Source: an uncultured Alphaproteobacteria bacterium
Lineage (GTDB): Bacteria > Pseudomonadota > Alphaproteobacteria > VGEJ01
Length of the DNA stretch: 64,000 nucleotides
Direction of reading: 5' to 3'
Assembly: GCA_913041535.1 (NCBI GenBank)
Contig: CAJWJK010000004.1
Span: 91,342-155,341 of the forward strand
Of the stretch, positions 28,805-39,251 are shown one piece after another (within the stretch, counting starts at the first letter, position 1; each line of letters begins with the position of its first letter). A program made the position numbers and the translations under genes. The notes under the pieces were generated by a model. That model saw only the letters and a list, made by a program, of their open reading frames with translations, did no database searches and was not told the DNA's origin.

Positions 28805-30664
28805 TTAACCTTGGGACCCAAGTTGCGGGCCATTAACTTCAATATCCAATTCATTGCCTTCGCCTGCTTCCCACTGGGCCTGCATTGCTCTTAAACGTGC
28901 CAGACCCGACTCCGTCATATCTTTCGCCAAGGCATTGACTGCTTCGCGACGTTCAGTACTTGAAACAACACTCAACAGCCGATGCAGAGCCAGCACATGG
29001 CGCCAGCATTGCTCCGCCTTTGTATCATCTGTATCTGGCCTTATCCATGGCTCTAGCCCCCCTATCTCTGAATGGGTCAAAAGCTCAATCACATCACCCA
29101 ACCCACACTGTGTCAGGTGGTGCCTGATAGTAGATGCGTCAAGAGCAACCTCAGTCGAAGCCACTTCTAGGAGTGCACGGGCTATCCTGTCAAGCTCTGG
29201 CGTCGCAAATTGAATACCAGCTAGCTCTTCTGAAAGTTTTGACACAAGCGGGGGATGATTTATTAAGGTAAGAACGAGCAGCCTTTCACGAGCGGCTGGA
29301 GATGCAGCCGCACCAGAACCCAACCCAAGGCTTCGTGGTAGCCGCGCTCCTGATGGCATGCCTTTGCGGGGCGCTGTTCTTTTAGCCTCCCCCCTATTCC
29401 CACGAAAGAAATCCTTAAAACGAGATGAGAAAAACTCTCTGTAATAGCCGCGCACTAAGCTATCAGTAATTTGACCACTTAATTTATCCAAAGACCCCTT
29501 CAGGGCAGCACGTCGTTCCGGAGTCTGGAAATCCCCATCTCGAATCGCGCCTTCCCATAGAACGTCAGATAAGGGACTGGCACACTCAACTAGTTCTGTT
29601 AATGCAGAATGACCCTGTTTTCGAACTATAGTGTCAGGATCTTCTCCCCATGGTAAATAAGCAAAACGCAAAGATTGCCCTGCCTTAAGTAATGGCAACG
29701 CACGATGGGCTACCCGTTCTGCAGCACGCTGACCCGCCCCATCACCATCAAGACACAGCACTGGTTCTGGTGCAATTCTCCAAAGAAGTTCTAGTTGAGC
29801 ACTGCCAACTGCAGTACCAAGCGGTGCCACAACATGGGTCAGGCCACTTTGATAGAGAGATAGAACATCCATGTAACCTTCAACTACCAGTAAATTCTCT
29901 ATATTGCCGGAAAACCTGCGAGCACGTGCATAGTTGTATAACGTCCTACCCTTATGAAATAGTGTTGTTTCTGGTGAGTTGAGATATTTGGGCTCAATGT
30001 CCCCAAGCGCCCGCGCACCAAACGCAATGGTACGTCCCCGAACATCTGATATTGGAAAAAGAATACGATTACGGAACCGATCAAAACTAGGCCCACCATC
30101 TTCTGGAGTAATTACAAGCCCTGCCTCAACCAACTGCTCCTCTCCAATTCCCAGCTTAGTCATGGCCTCTTTCAACGCCGTACGCTGCTTTGGGGCCAAA
30201 CCAAGTTTAAATTCTTTAGATGTATCAAGGGTAACACCTCGAGATTGCAGGTATTTTTGACCTCGGTCACCATTACGATCCCAAAGCTGGTGCGCAAACC
30301 ACTTGGCCGCAGTTTCCATCACCTCATACAAACTAGCCCTTCGCGCTGCCTGTGATCGTGCCTCTGGAGTTTCCACAGGCACAGGAATCCCAGACGCTAT
30401 TGCAAGCTGCTCAACAGCCTCTGGAAAGCTCAAATTTTCCACTCTCATCAGAAAATCGAAGTGGCTGCCATGAGCTTCGCAGCCAAAGCAGTGATAAAAC
30501 CCTTTATCATCGTTGACCGTGAATGAAGGTGTTTTCTCACTGTGAAACGGGCACAGACCAATAAATTCACCGCCACGCTGGACCAATTTGATGCGCTTGC
30601 CAATCACGTTGGAAAGTTGGACACTCCCGCGCACCTGATCTAAAAAATCTGATGAAAACACCAT
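28805..30664 (-). CDS. dnaG: DNA primase
   Basis: This ~619-residue primase makes RNA primers at the replication fork. The CHC2 zinc domain has Cys38, His41, Cys59 and Cys62 (LCPFHSEKTPSF...YHCFGCEAHG). The TOPRIM core follows with NLLVVEGYMDVLSL and CLDGDGAGQRAA. The C-terminal region, which contacts the DnaB helicase, is divergent. The start at ATG 30664 (MVFSSDFLDQVR) fits the family; an upstream in-frame start at 30694 would add 10 residues. It lies 60 bp after yqeY. Confidence 0.96.
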   Translation of the reverse strand: MVFSSDFLDQVRGSVQLSNVIGKRIKLVQRGGEFIGLCPFHSEKTPSFTVNDDKGFYHCFGCEAHGSHFDFLMRVENLSFPEAVEQLAIASGIPVPVETPEARSQAARRASLYEVMETAAKWFAHQLWDRNGDRGQKYLQSRGVTLDTSKEFKLGLAPKQRTALKEAMTKLGIGEEQLVEAGLVITPEDGGPSFDRFRNRILFPISDVRGRTIAFGARALGDIEPKYLNSPETTLFHKGRTLYNYARARRFSGNIENLLVVEGYMDVLSLYQSGLTHVVAPLGTAVGSAQLELLWRIAPEPVLCLDGDGAGQRAAERVAHRALPLLKAGQSLRFAYLPWGEDPDTIVRKQGHSALTELVECASPLSDVLWEGAIRDGDFQTPERRAALKGSLDKLSGQITDSLVRGYYREFFSSRFKDFFRGNRGEAKRTAPRKGMPSGARLPRSLGLGSGAAASPAARERLLVLTLINHPPLVSKLSEELAGIQFATPELDRIARALLEVASTEVALDASTIRHHLTQCGLGDVIELLTHSEIGGLEPWIRPDTDDTKAEQCWRHVLALHRLLSVVSSTERREAVNALAKDMTESGLARLRAMQAQWEAGEGNELDIEVNGPQLGSQG

Positions 30665-30724
30665 ATTGTCTTTCACACTATGGCCAAGGGGCAAACTCTT
30701 AGCCCAATGATAATGACCTATCGC

Positions 30725-31186
30725 TCAGTCGTCACTCAAAAGCTCTTTAACAATACCACTTGCACTGCCAAAATCCATACTTCCAGCGTACTGTCTCTTG
30801 AGCTCCCCCATCACCCGACCCATATCCTTGATACCCGATGCACCAATTTCATCCATGATTGCTCGGATTGCCTCACGAACCTCATTGTCTTCCAGCTGCT
30901 TTGGGAGAAAGCTTGAAATGATAGCAGCCTCTTCCTCTTCTTGCTGAACAAGGTCGTCCCGTCCTCCTTTGCTGTAGAGTTCAATACTTTCCCGACGTTG
31001 GCGAACCATCGTCGAAAGAATGCTAATTATTTCCTGATCGCTAATGGCTTCCTCTTTACCATCACTCCGAGCTGCAATTTCACGGTCTTTTAGAGCAGCG
31101 ATAATTAAACGCAACGTCGACATACGACGAGTATCCTTAGACTTCATCGCTTGTTTTAGTTCCTCGCCAAGTCTCTCGCGAAGCAT
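30725..31186 (-). CDS. GatB/YqeY domain protein
   Basis: This 153-residue helical protein of the YqeY family starts MLRERLGEELKQAMKSKD and contains the typical LRLIIAALKDREI and FLPKQLEDNEV segments. It is similar to the tail domain of the amidotransferase GatB, which touches tRNA, but the stand-alone protein has no established role. ATG 31186 follows a GGGTGA-like site; GTG 31195 is an alternative. It sits first in yqeY-dnaG-rpoD and is divergent from carA, a common alphaproteobacterial arrangement. Confidence 0.92.
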   Translation of the reverse strand: MLRERLGEELKQAMKSKDTRRMSTLRLIIAALKDREIAARSDGKEEAISDQEIISILSTMVRQRRESIELYSKGGRDDLVQQEEEEAAIISSFLPKQLEDNEVREAIRAIMDEIGASGIKDMGRVMGELKRQYAGSMDFGSASGIVKELLSDD

Positions 31187-31301
31187 GTAATTCACCCATT
31201 ACCGATGTTTCCATATGCTAACGCATGCTAAGCGGTACTGGCAAACTGTATTAAAGATCATAACTCATTGAAATTACGAGTGAAAATTGACGGCTTAAGG
31301 G

Positions 31302-31330
31302 TTGACGACCGACTGGCATTTGCCTATGTT
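31302..31330 (+). promoter_or_regulatory. Candidate sigma-70 promoter for carA
   Basis: TTGACG (31302-31307) and TATGTT (31325-31330) are separated by exactly 17 bp, about 87 bp before the carA start. The -35 matches the consensus at five of six positions and the -10 at four of six. Judged by eye only. Confidence 0.4.
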
Positions 31331-31416
31331 CCAACGCAGTCAGCCTGCCTTGCTAAGCTCTAGGTGTCTGCTATTGAAGATTACTATGGCGTGGTTGGGT
31401 AATCCCAGGAGCTTAT

Positions 31417-32589
31417 ATGCCAAAACCGTCGAACCCGTCCATAGCGACGTGCCCGAGTGGCGCGAGTGCGGCATTGGTGTTGGCCGACGGGACAATTATG
31501 CGGGGCATCGGACTTGGTGCTACAGGTATCTCGACGGGTGAAATCTGCTTCAATACTTCAATGACAGGCTATCAAGAGGTCATAACCGATCCCTCATATG
31601 CTGGTCAAATCATTACATTCACTTTTCCTCATGTGGGAAATGTTGGCGCTAACGAGGAAGACATAGAATCTCCCTACATAGCGGCGCGAGGTCTGGTTCT
31701 TCGTACAGCCATTACTAAACCCAGTAATTATCGATCAACTTGCAACCTTAATGAGTGGTTAAAGAAGCAGGGTCTGATTGGTATAAGCGGAATCGACACT
31801 CGTCGTCTGACTCAATCGATACGAGATAACGGCTTTCAAACAGCAACGCTGTGCCACTTGCCTGACTCGACCATTGATATTGCATCACTTTTAGATAGTG
31901 CACGTTCTTGGCCTGGCCTTGATGGTATGGACCTCGCAGCTGAAGTTACGTGTAGTCAATCCTATAATTGGAAAGAAACCCAATGGACTTTTAAAGGTGG
32001 CTACGGACAGAACGATACCAGTCGATTCCTAGTTGTAGCGATCGACTATGGAATAAAAAGAAATATTCTTAGATGTTTAGCCTCAGCAGGCTGTGAGATC
32101 ATCGTTGTTCCGGCAACTACTGGCGCAGAAGATATCCTTTCCCTAAACCCAGACGGCATTTTCCTCTCTAATGGACCTGGAGACCCTTCCGCTACAGGCT
32201 CTTACGCAATTCCAATCGTACAACAATTAGTTGAGAGCGGATGTCCAATATTTGGCATATGCCTCGGTCATCAGATTTTAGCACTCGCACTTGGGGCAAA
32301 CAGTCGTAAGATGGAGTGTGGGCATCGTGGCGCTAATCACCCAGTCAAAGACCTTGAAACTGGTCGCGTCGAAATCACCTCCCAGAACCATGGCTTTGTT
32401 ATTGATTCCAGCACGTTACCACATGGTGTAACGCCCACACACACCTCACTCTTCGATGGTAGCCTCGAAGGGTTGCGTGTAGATGACAAGCCCATATTTT
32501 CTGTTCAGTATCACCCGGAAGCATCACCGGGTCCTCGAGATAGTCACTACTTATTTAACCGCTTCATTAAATTGATGGAGTTGAGCTAG
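31417..32589 (+). CDS. carA: Carbamoyl-phosphate synthase small subunit
   Basis: This 390-residue glutaminase subunit releases ammonia from glutamine for carbamoyl phosphate synthesis (arginine and pyrimidines). The N-terminal domain has NTSMTGYQEVITDPSYAGQI. The class I amidotransferase domain has nucleophile Cys in FGICLGHQILA near residue 285 and the His/Glu pair in VQYHPEASPGP. CAGGAG precedes the ATG at 5-6 nt. It is followed 106 bp later by carB. Confidence 0.96.
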   Translation: MPKPSNPSIATCPSGASAALVLADGTIMRGIGLGATGISTGEICFNTSMTGYQEVITDPSYAGQIITFTFPHVGNVGANEEDIESPYIAARGLVLRTAITKPSNYRSTCNLNEWLKKQGLIGISGIDTRRLTQSIRDNGFQTATLCHLPDSTIDIASLLDSARSWPGLDGMDLAAEVTCSQSYNWKETQWTFKGGYGQNDTSRFLVVAIDYGIKRNILRCLASAGCEIIVVPATTGAEDILSLNPDGIFLSNGPGDPSATGSYAIPIVQQLVESGCPIFGICLGHQILALALGANSRKMECGHRGANHPVKDLETGRVEITSQNHGFVIDSSTLPHGVTPTHTSLFDGSLEGLRVDDKPIFSVQYHPEASPGPRDSHYLFNRFIKLMELS

Positions 32590-32695
32590 TTGGTGCTGAT
32601 AACAATATACGCGAAAGTTGATTCGAATATCCATGAAGCACCATACTTATCAGCATCCACCAAAGTCCAATAGGACTAACCGCTAGGGAGGAAAC

Positions 32696-35600
32696 GTGCC
32701 CCGACGCAACGATATTCAGTCAATATTGATGATTGGCGCCGGACCGATTGTTATTGGTCAAGCTTGCGAATTCGACTATTCGGGAACTCAAGCCTGCAGA
32801 GCCCTAAAAGAAGATGGCTACCGCGTAATACTAGTTAACTCAAATCCAGCAACCATCATGACTGATCCTAGCATGGCTGACGCAACGTACGTGGAACCAA
32901 TCACTCCTGAAACCCTAGTAAAGATCATCGACAAAGAACGACCTGATGCTCTCTTGCCCACAATGGGCGGGCAAACTGCCCTTAATGTCTCATCATCGCT
33001 TTCCACTATGGGCGTCCTTAGCCAGTATGCGGTTGAAATGATTGGCGCCTCTTTTGAAGTCATAGACAAAGCAGAAAATCGCCAACAATTTCGTGAAGCT
33101 ATGTCTAATATCGGCCTCGAATGCCCACGCAGTATGATTGCCCATTCTCTTGATGAGGCGCACGATTCCATTAAAACTCTTGGCCTGCCTGCTATCGTTC
33201 GCCCCTCATACACACTTGGCGGGTTAGGTGGAGGGATAGCCTTTAACGTCACTGACCTCGAAAATATTGTCGCCACAGGCCTTGATGCCTCACCGAGCAG
33301 CGAGGTGCTGATAGAAGAATCGGTATTGGGTTGGAAAGAATTTGAGATCGAGGTCGTTCGTGACCGCAACGACAACTGTATAATTGTCTGTTCCATCGAA
33401 AACGTTGACCCGATGGGCGTTCATACAGGTGACTCCATTACTGTCGCGCCAGCATTAACGCTAACTGATAAAGAATACCAATTGATGCGTGACGCTTCCA
33501 TCGCCGTGTTGCGCGAAATTGGCGTAGAGACAGGCGGCTCAAATGTTCAATTCGCAATTAACCCAGCCGACGGACGCATGGTTATAATCGAGATGAATCC
33601 TCGAGTGTCTCGATCGTCAGCACTCGCTTCAAAAGCAACAGGGTTCCCTATTGCTAAAGTGGCAGCCAAGCTCGCAGTAGGTTATACCCTAGATGAACTA
33701 TCAAATGATATCACTGGTGTCACGCCAGCTTCTTTTGAGCCTACCATCGATTATGTAGTTACTAAGATTCCGCGCTTTACCTTTGAGAAATTCTCCGGTA
33801 CCGAACGGGTTTTGGGAAGTTCCATGAAATCGGTCGGCGAAGTTATGGCAATCGGCAGAGACTTTACAGAGTCTTTACAAAAATGCATTCGTTCACTGGA
33901 GATTGGGCTGACAGGTCTTGATGATTTTGTAGTCCCAAACTCATCCAAAATTGGCGACGCAACAGACTGTCATCAAAATTTAATAAAAGAACTCAAAGTA
34001 CCTAGACCCGATCGGATTCTCCTCATCGCCCAAGCATTTCGTTGTGGATTATCCATACACGATATATTTGAGGCGTGCCATTACGATCAGTGGTTTCTCC
34101 ATCAGATCCGCAATCTTGTGCTAATGGAAGCAGAGGTTATAAAACACGGTCTGCCTACAGATCTTCCTCAATTTTTAAAACTCAAACAGGTGGGTTTTTC
34201 CGATGCACGACTCGCCAAACTCAGCGGTACGAATGAGACTTCAGTCACAATGCACCGACGCAAGCTCGGCCTTCACCCAGTGTTCCGACGCATCGACACG
34301 TGCAGCGCGGAATTTGCTTCCCGAACTCCCTACATGTACTCCACATACGAAGGTAATGGCATTGAACCAGCTAATTGCGAATCGATGCCGTCAGATAATA
34401 ATAAAGTGATCATTTTGGGCGGGGGGCCCAATCGAATAGGTCAGGGCATAGAATTTGATTACTGCTGTGTACATGCCGCATATGCGCTAAAAGAAACCGG
34501 CATTGAAACCATAATGGTGAATTGCAACCCTGAAACGGTTTCAACTGACTATGATACATCCGACCGCTTATACTTTGAGCCCTTAACGGTCGAAGATGTC
34601 ATTGAAATCGCAAGTGTCGAGCAAACTTCTGGACAACTTAAAGGTGTAATCGTTCAGTATGGGGGGCAAACTCCGCTTAAACTAGCCGCCGGACTCGCAG
34701 AAGCAAACATACCGATTCTTGGCACTTCACCAGATGCTATCGACCTTGCGGAAGACCGGCAACGTTTCCAACTTTTAATTCAACGACTAGGACTACGTCA
34801 ACCAGCTAATGATATTGTCGAATCTGCAAAAGATTCAGCCGCTGCAGCTTCGCGAATTGGTTACCCCGTCTTGGTAAGGCCATCTTACGTTCTTGGCGGC
34901 CGAGCCATGCGTATTATTCACAATGAAGAATCACTATATAAATATATGGACGAAGCTGTGGAAGTTTCTGGTCAAAGCCCAGTATTAATCGATGCCTATC
35001 TAGGAGACGCAATCGAGGTCGATGTTGATGCTATCAGCGATGGTCAAAATGTGTTTGTAGCTGGAATAATGGAGCACATAGAGGAGGCTGGAATACATTC
35101 TGGTGATTCAGCGTGCTCAATTCCTCCACACTCTTTAAATCGGCCCATAAGAGATGAACTTGCCCGACAAACCAAAATTCTTGCGCTAGCTTTGTCTGTT
35201 AAAGGCTTAATGAATGTTCAATATGCTGTGAAGGATGGAGAGGTTTTCGTCTTGGAAGTAAATCCTCGTGCCAGCCGCACAGTGCCCTTTGTGGCGAAAG
35301 CCATAGGACTCCCAGTAGCAAAAATTGCGGCACGAGTCATGGCGGGCGAAAATCTAGTATCCTTCAAACTAACCGAACCAAAACTAGAGCATACCGCTGT
35401 TAAAGAGGCCGTGTTTCCATTTACTCGTTTCCCTGGTGTCGACATTATTCTTGGTCCTGAAATGATGTCCACCGGCGAAGTGATGGGTATTGATCGTGAT
35501 TTTGCCCACGCTTTTGCAAAATCACAGATTGCTAGTGGAACCATCCTTCCACAGGATGGAACAGTTTTTGTGTCCGTACGCAATAAGGACAAACCTGCGC

Positions 35601-35959
35601 TCGTTGAGCTGGCCCAGCGGCTTATTGAACTTAAATTTAACCTTCTTGCAACGCGTGGAACCGCAAGAGCGCTAACTGAATCTGGAATTTCTGTAGAGAC
35701 AGTCAACAAAGTCCTCGAGGGACGTCCACATATTATCGACCGAATGCATGATGGAGGTGTTCAACTCGTTATTAATACTACAGAGGGAGCGCAAGCCATT
35801 GAAGATAGCTTCGCGTTGCGTCGCACCGCTCTTATGGAGAAGATTCCATACTATACGACAGCCTCTGGGGCTGCCGCTGCAGTTAGAGCTATCGAGTCTT
35901 TAAGCAAAGGAACCCTTGAAGTTGCAACTCTTCAATCCTATGCTGCCAATACATTCTGA
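32696..35959 (+). CDS. carB: Carbamoyl-phosphate synthase large subunit
   Basis: This 1087-residue synthetase has two homologous ATP-grasp halves. The first begins [22 protein letters not shown] and the second [20 protein letters not shown] near residue 565. An oligomerisation region lies between them and an allosteric MGS-like domain at the C terminus ([18 protein letters not shown]). It uses two ATP, bicarbonate and ammonia tunnelled from CarA. The start is GTG at 32696, supported by AGGGAGGA. Length is normal. Confidence 0.97.
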   Translation: MPRRNDIQSILMIGAGPIVIGQACEFDYSGTQACRALKEDGYRVILVNSNPATIMTDPSMADATYVEPITPETLVKIIDKERPDALLPTMGGQTALNVSSSLSTMGVLSQYAVEMIGASFEVIDKAENRQQFREAMSNIGLECPRSMIAHSLDEAHDSIKTLGLPAIVRPSYTLGGLGGGIAFNVTDLENIVATGLDASPSSEVLIEESVLGWKEFEIEVVRDRNDNCIIVCSIENVDPMGVHTGDSITVAPALTLTDKEYQLMRDASIAVLREIGVETGGSNVQFAINPADGRMVIIEMNPRVSRSSALASKATGFPIAKVAAKLAVGYTLDELSNDITGVTPASFEPTIDYVVTKIPRFTFEKFSGTERVLGSSMKSVGEVMAIGRDFTESLQKCIRSLEIGLTGLDDFVVPNSSKIGDATDCHQNLIKELKVPRPDRILLIAQAFRCGLSIHDIFEACHYDQWFLHQIRNLVLMEAEVIKHGLPTDLPQFLKLKQVGFSDARLAKLSGTNETSVTMHRRKLGLHPVFRRIDTCSAEFASRTPYMYSTYEGNGIEPANCESMPSDNNKVIILGGGPNRIGQGIEFDYCCVHAAYALKETGIETIMVNCNPETVSTDYDTSDRLYFEPLTVEDVIEIASVEQTSGQLKGVIVQYGGQTPLKLAAGLAEANIPILGTSPDAIDLAEDRQRFQLLIQRLGLRQPANDIVESAKDSAAAASRIGYPVLVRPSYVLGGRAMRIIHNEESLYKYMDEAVEVSGQSPVLIDAYLGDAIEVDVDAISDGQNVFVAGIMEHIEEAGIHSGDSACSIPPHSLNRPIRDELARQTKILALALSVKGLMNVQYAVKDGEVFVLEVNPRASRTVPFVAKAIGLPVAKIAARVMAGENLVSFKLTEPKLEHTAVKEAVFPFTRFPGVDIILGPEMMSTGEVMGIDRDFAHAFAKSQIASGTILPQDGTVFVSVRNKDKPALVELAQRLIELKFNLLATRGTARALTESGISVETVNKVLEGRPHIIDRMHDGGVQLVINTTEGAQAIEDSFALRRTALMEKIPYYTTASGAAAAVRAIESLSKGTLEVATLQSYAANTF

Positions 35960-36014
35960 TGCCCGCCCAACACACTATCAGCAGTATAATAGGGCCTAAC
36001 AGGACTTTTTCACG

Positions 36015-36488
36015 ATGCAAACTGTGCCTATGACCGTAGAGGGATTCAACAACCTTGAGGTTGAGTTAAAACGCCTCAAAACTGTCGAACGTCCTGCAGT
36101 AATCAAAGCTTTAGCTGATGCCCGGGAGATGGGAGACATCTCAGAAAATGCCGAATATTTGGCTGCGAAAGAGCGGCAAAGCTTCGTCGAAACACGAGTC
36201 GCACAACTCGAGGATATAATAAGCCGTGCGAAAGTAATCGATATAACAACACTATCGGGGAAACACATAAAATTCGGTGCCACTGTCCGTCTCGTAGATG
36301 AAGACACAAATGAGTCTATTCGTTACCAAATTGTAGGGGCCGATGAAGCCGATATCCGCTCTAGCCGTCTCTCAATAACATCTCCGCTTGCGCGTGCGCT
36401 CATAGGAAAAACCAAAGGGGACAGTGTTGAAGTTACCACGCCAGGAGGCTCTAAGTCATACGAGATTGTATCTGTCCGATTTAAATAG
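36015..36488 (+). CDS. greA: Transcription elongation factor GreA
   Basis: This 157-residue factor inserts an N-terminal coiled coil into the RNA polymerase secondary channel and stimulates cleavage of backtracked RNA. The acidic tip is visible in ADAREMGDISENAEY near residue 40, which carries the catalytic Asp/Glu. The C-terminal FKBP-like domain ends with ALIGKTKGDSVEVTTPGG. It follows carB by 55 bp in the same direction. Confidence 0.96.
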   Translation: MQTVPMTVEGFNNLEVELKRLKTVERPAVIKALADAREMGDISENAEYLAAKERQSFVETRVAQLEDIISRAKVIDITTLSGKHIKFGATVRLVDEDTNESIRYQIVGADEADIRSSRLSITSPLARALIGKTKGDSVEVTTPGGSKSYEIVSVRFK

Positions 36489-36516
36489 GGCACAACAGAC
36501 GCGCGGTTCCTAGGAA

Positions 36517-37497
36517 TTGAATAAGCATACTCCTACTTTCAGCTGCTGGATCTTAACCGACGGAAAGGCCGGTACAGAAAACCAGTGCCTTGGCCTTGCT
36601 GAGGCAATCGGGGTAAACCCTACTATCAAGCGAGTACAGCCAAGAGCTCCGTGGACGTGGTTGCCGGTAAGGTATTGGCCATTTCCCAACCTTGCTCTTC
36701 GTATGGGCAGTGACGTGTTAGTTCCTGAGTGGCCTCAACTATTAATCGCATCTGGGCGTCGTAGTGTTCCTTTTTCACTAGCTATAAAGCGCAAGAATGG
36801 CAGCGGCACCTTCGTGGTGCAGGTGCAAAACCCAAGAGTCCCGCCGCAACTCTTCGATATGGTAGTTGCGCCCCACCATGACCATGTGAAAGGCCCTAAT
36901 GTAGTTGAAACTCTAGGCGCGTTAAACCGTGTGACACCAGCTAAATTAAATACTGCCGCTCGTATGTTTTCAGAGCGTTTCTCTCACCTGTCGCGCCCGT
37001 ACGTCGCTGTATTAGTGGGAGGATCAAGCAGTTCGTACCAACTGTCACCTGATTTCTCTCAGACACTAGGTGCTACCCTCTCAGCCATGGCAAAAACAAC
37101 TGGCGGTAGCCTTTTGGTAACAAGATCACGTAGAACCGATGACTCCAGCTTTCAAGCTCTCTGCAAGGGCCTAGAGAATTCGGCTTGTGAAGTGTGGGAT
37201 GGCAGCAATCCTAACCCGTATTTTGGACTTTTGAGCCTGGCTGACTTCATTATTGTTACATCAGACTCTGTTTCTATGACTTCTGACGCCTGTACCACTG
37301 GAAAACCGGTTTACGTAGTCCACCTTCCCGGTGGAACGCCGAAGTTTCATGAATTTCATCAACAGCTTCGGTCTAAGGGACTTACTCGCCCATTTAATGG
37401 AACGTTAGAGTCCTGGTCATACGAACCTTTAACGGACACATCGGACGCAGCAAGTGAGATTCTACGGTGCTTAAGCTACAGAAATTGTTCGGAATAA
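36517..37497 (+). CDS. Mitochondrial fission ELM1 family protein (DUF1022)
   Basis: This 326-residue protein matches the ELM1-like family shared by alphaproteobacteria and plants. It opens CWILTDGKAGTENQCLGLAEA and contains VVAPHHDHVKGPNVVETLGALN and the C-terminal LADFIIVTSDSVSMTSDA, a glycosyltransferase-like Rossmann segment. The bacterial role is not known; a nucleotide-sugar transferase-like fold is suggested by the motifs. The only in-frame start near the conserved N terminus is TTG 36517, with a poor ribosome-binding site (TAGGAA too close). Confidence 0.83.
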   Translation: MNKHTPTFSCWILTDGKAGTENQCLGLAEAIGVNPTIKRVQPRAPWTWLPVRYWPFPNLALRMGSDVLVPEWPQLLIASGRRSVPFSLAIKRKNGSGTFVVQVQNPRVPPQLFDMVVAPHHDHVKGPNVVETLGALNRVTPAKLNTAARMFSERFSHLSRPYVAVLVGGSSSSYQLSPDFSQTLGATLSAMAKTTGGSLLVTRSRRTDDSSFQALCKGLENSACEVWDGSNPNPYFGLLSLADFIIVTSDSVSMTSDACTTGKPVYVVHLPGGTPKFHEFHQQLRSKGLTRPFNGTLESWSYEPLTDTSDAASEILRCLSYRNCSE

Positions 37498-37565
37498 TCT
37501 GGGAGACACAGGGACTAACACAATATAGTTTTTGGAGTAGTGGATAGAAGTTTGGATTACATAAC

Positions 37566-38519
37566 ATGAGCAACGAAATGTACCACACCAAGGTGTTGAT
37601 ATTGGGTTCGGGCCCAGCTGGTCTTTGCGCCGCTATATACGCTGCACGTGCCGGCCTCAATCCGATCCTTATTCACGGCATGGAGCCGGGCGGTCAAATG
37701 ACAATAACCACCGATGTAGAAAACTACCCAGGTTTTTCTGACATCATTCAAGGACCATGGCTAATGAGGCAGATGCAGACACAAGCCGAAAAAGTGGGGA
37801 CACAAATGTTCCAGGACATCATAACTTCCATCGACCTGGGCTGTTATCCCTTTGTATGTCAAGGTGATACAGAAAATAGTTATACGGGTGATTCATTGAT
37901 TCTTGCCACTGGCGCCCAAGCGCGATGGCTTGGACTTGATAGCGAAACTAAGTTCAAGGGCTTTGGCGTCTCCGCCTGTGCAACTTGTGATGGTTTCTTC
38001 TACCGAAGTAAAACCGTAGCGGTAATTGGTGGCGGCAATACAGCGGTTGAGGAAGCCCTCTTTCTTACCCAACATGCCAATAAGGTAATTTTAGTCCACC
38101 GCCGCAGCACATTAAGAGCTGAAAAAATTCTCCAAGATCGACTCTTTGACAATTCTAAGATTGACGTTATATGGGATCACGCTGTTGAGGAAATAATTGG
38201 TACTGATGACCCTCCCAGCGTCACTGGTCTACGAATTCGGCACGTCACCACCGAAGCCCTGCAAGAAATAGAGTTAGACGGCGTATTCATTGCGATCGGC
38301 CACGATCCAACCACAACACTGTTTCGAGGAAAACTCGCAATGGATGACGAAGGGTATATCGCAACTGCAAACGATTCTACCCAAACGAGTGTTCCTGGTG
38401 TTTTTGCTGCAGGAGATGTTCAAGACAAAGTGTTTCGACAAGCCGTAACAGCTGCTGGAACAGGGTGCATGGCTGCGCTGGAAGCAGCAAAATTCATTGC
38501 CGAACACCCCAATAAGTAG
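37566..38519 (+). CDS. trxB: Thioredoxin-disulfide reductase
   Basis: This 317-residue FAD/NADPH enzyme reduces thioredoxin. The FAD site GSGPAG is at 14-19, the redox-active disulfide is Cys138-Ala-Thr-Cys141, the NADPH motif GGGNTA is at 155-160, and the second FAD motif GVFAAGDVQDK is near 278. Length is typical of low-molecular-weight TrxB. It appears to stand alone. Confidence 0.97.
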   Translation: MSNEMYHTKVLILGSGPAGLCAAIYAARAGLNPILIHGMEPGGQMTITTDVENYPGFSDIIQGPWLMRQMQTQAEKVGTQMFQDIITSIDLGCYPFVCQGDTENSYTGDSLILATGAQARWLGLDSETKFKGFGVSACATCDGFFYRSKTVAVIGGGNTAVEEALFLTQHANKVILVHRRSTLRAEKILQDRLFDNSKIDVIWDHAVEEIIGTDDPPSVTGLRIRHVTTEALQEIELDGVFIAIGHDPTTTLFRGKLAMDDEGYIATANDSTQTSVPGVFAAGDVQDKVFRQAVTAAGTGCMAALEAAKFIAEHPNK

Positions 38520-38606
38520 AGCTGCCTCACTTACACATTCGACTGCACATCCATTTCTGGAAATAGACTACGTCCTCCCAGACCCAAAAAGGGCAGACAA
38601 CAATTT

Positions 38607-39212
38607 TTAGCGAAAACATGGTCCATGTACCCAACCAACAGCACAATGTCGAACGCCTCTCGTTACTGGCGACACTCGATGAGTACGAAACGCGGGAAAT
38701 ACAATTAAGCTACCGAGCGCCCGTAGATCGAGGTGCTTCGTATTAACATTCATGAACTCCAGGTCACCCCCATCATAATCTTCGGGAAGTGAGAGTTGGA
38801 CAGTAAAACCAAGCTTCCGTGAAGCATTGGCAGCTGGCCCCACATCAATGTGCCAATCGTAATGATCCTCCTTAGCACCTTCATAACGCATCAACCAAGG
38901 TTCGTCGTCTGAAACGAAACCACTAAGGTCAAAGCTAAAACCTTGCGAATTAAAGTTGCTTACTTCAAAAGCAATCACGTTTAAAGGAAAACCATCGCTA
39001 CGAACCCGGAGACGTTGTTGCGTCATTGAACGAACAGTTGCGATGGTCGAGAACTGACCCTTACCCCCATAACCACCAATTTTCCCTGCCTTCCAATCAT
39101 CTTTCTTTGCTGATTTCAGAATCTGTTCGCATTGATCAGGCGTAAAAATCTGTTTGACATAAACATTGGTGATGTTGGGGTTGCGCAGAGGCAGAGTAGG
39201 AAGAACGATCAC
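38607..39212 (-). CDS. 2-oxoglutarate/Fe(II)-dependent oxygenase (prolyl-hydroxylase-like)
   Basis: This 201-residue protein has a jelly-roll dioxygenase signature: iron ligands His121 and Asp123 (DWHID) and His178, with the 2-oxoglutarate-binding Arg188 ten residues later (FRTHRVSPVTRGVRH). DLEFMNV and GSLIVFP strands lie between. It would hydroxylate a protein or small molecule using O2 and 2-oxoglutarate. The TPR-sulfotransferase gene ends 39 bp upstream on the same strand, so the two may be co-expressed. Confidence 0.85.
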   Translation of the reverse strand: MIVLPTLPLRNPNITNVYVKQIFTPDQCEQILKSAKKDDWKAGKIGGYGGKGQFSTIATVRSMTQQRLRVRSDGFPLNVIAFEVSNFNSQGFSFDLSGFVSDDEPWLMRYEGAKEDHYDWHIDVGPAANASRKLGFTVQLSLPEDYDGGDLEFMNVNTKHLDLRALGSLIVFPAFRTHRVSPVTRGVRHCAVGWVHGPCFR

Positions 39213-39251
39213 ATCTTGTCTCCTGATATAGTTAAAAGTTGGTCATCTCAG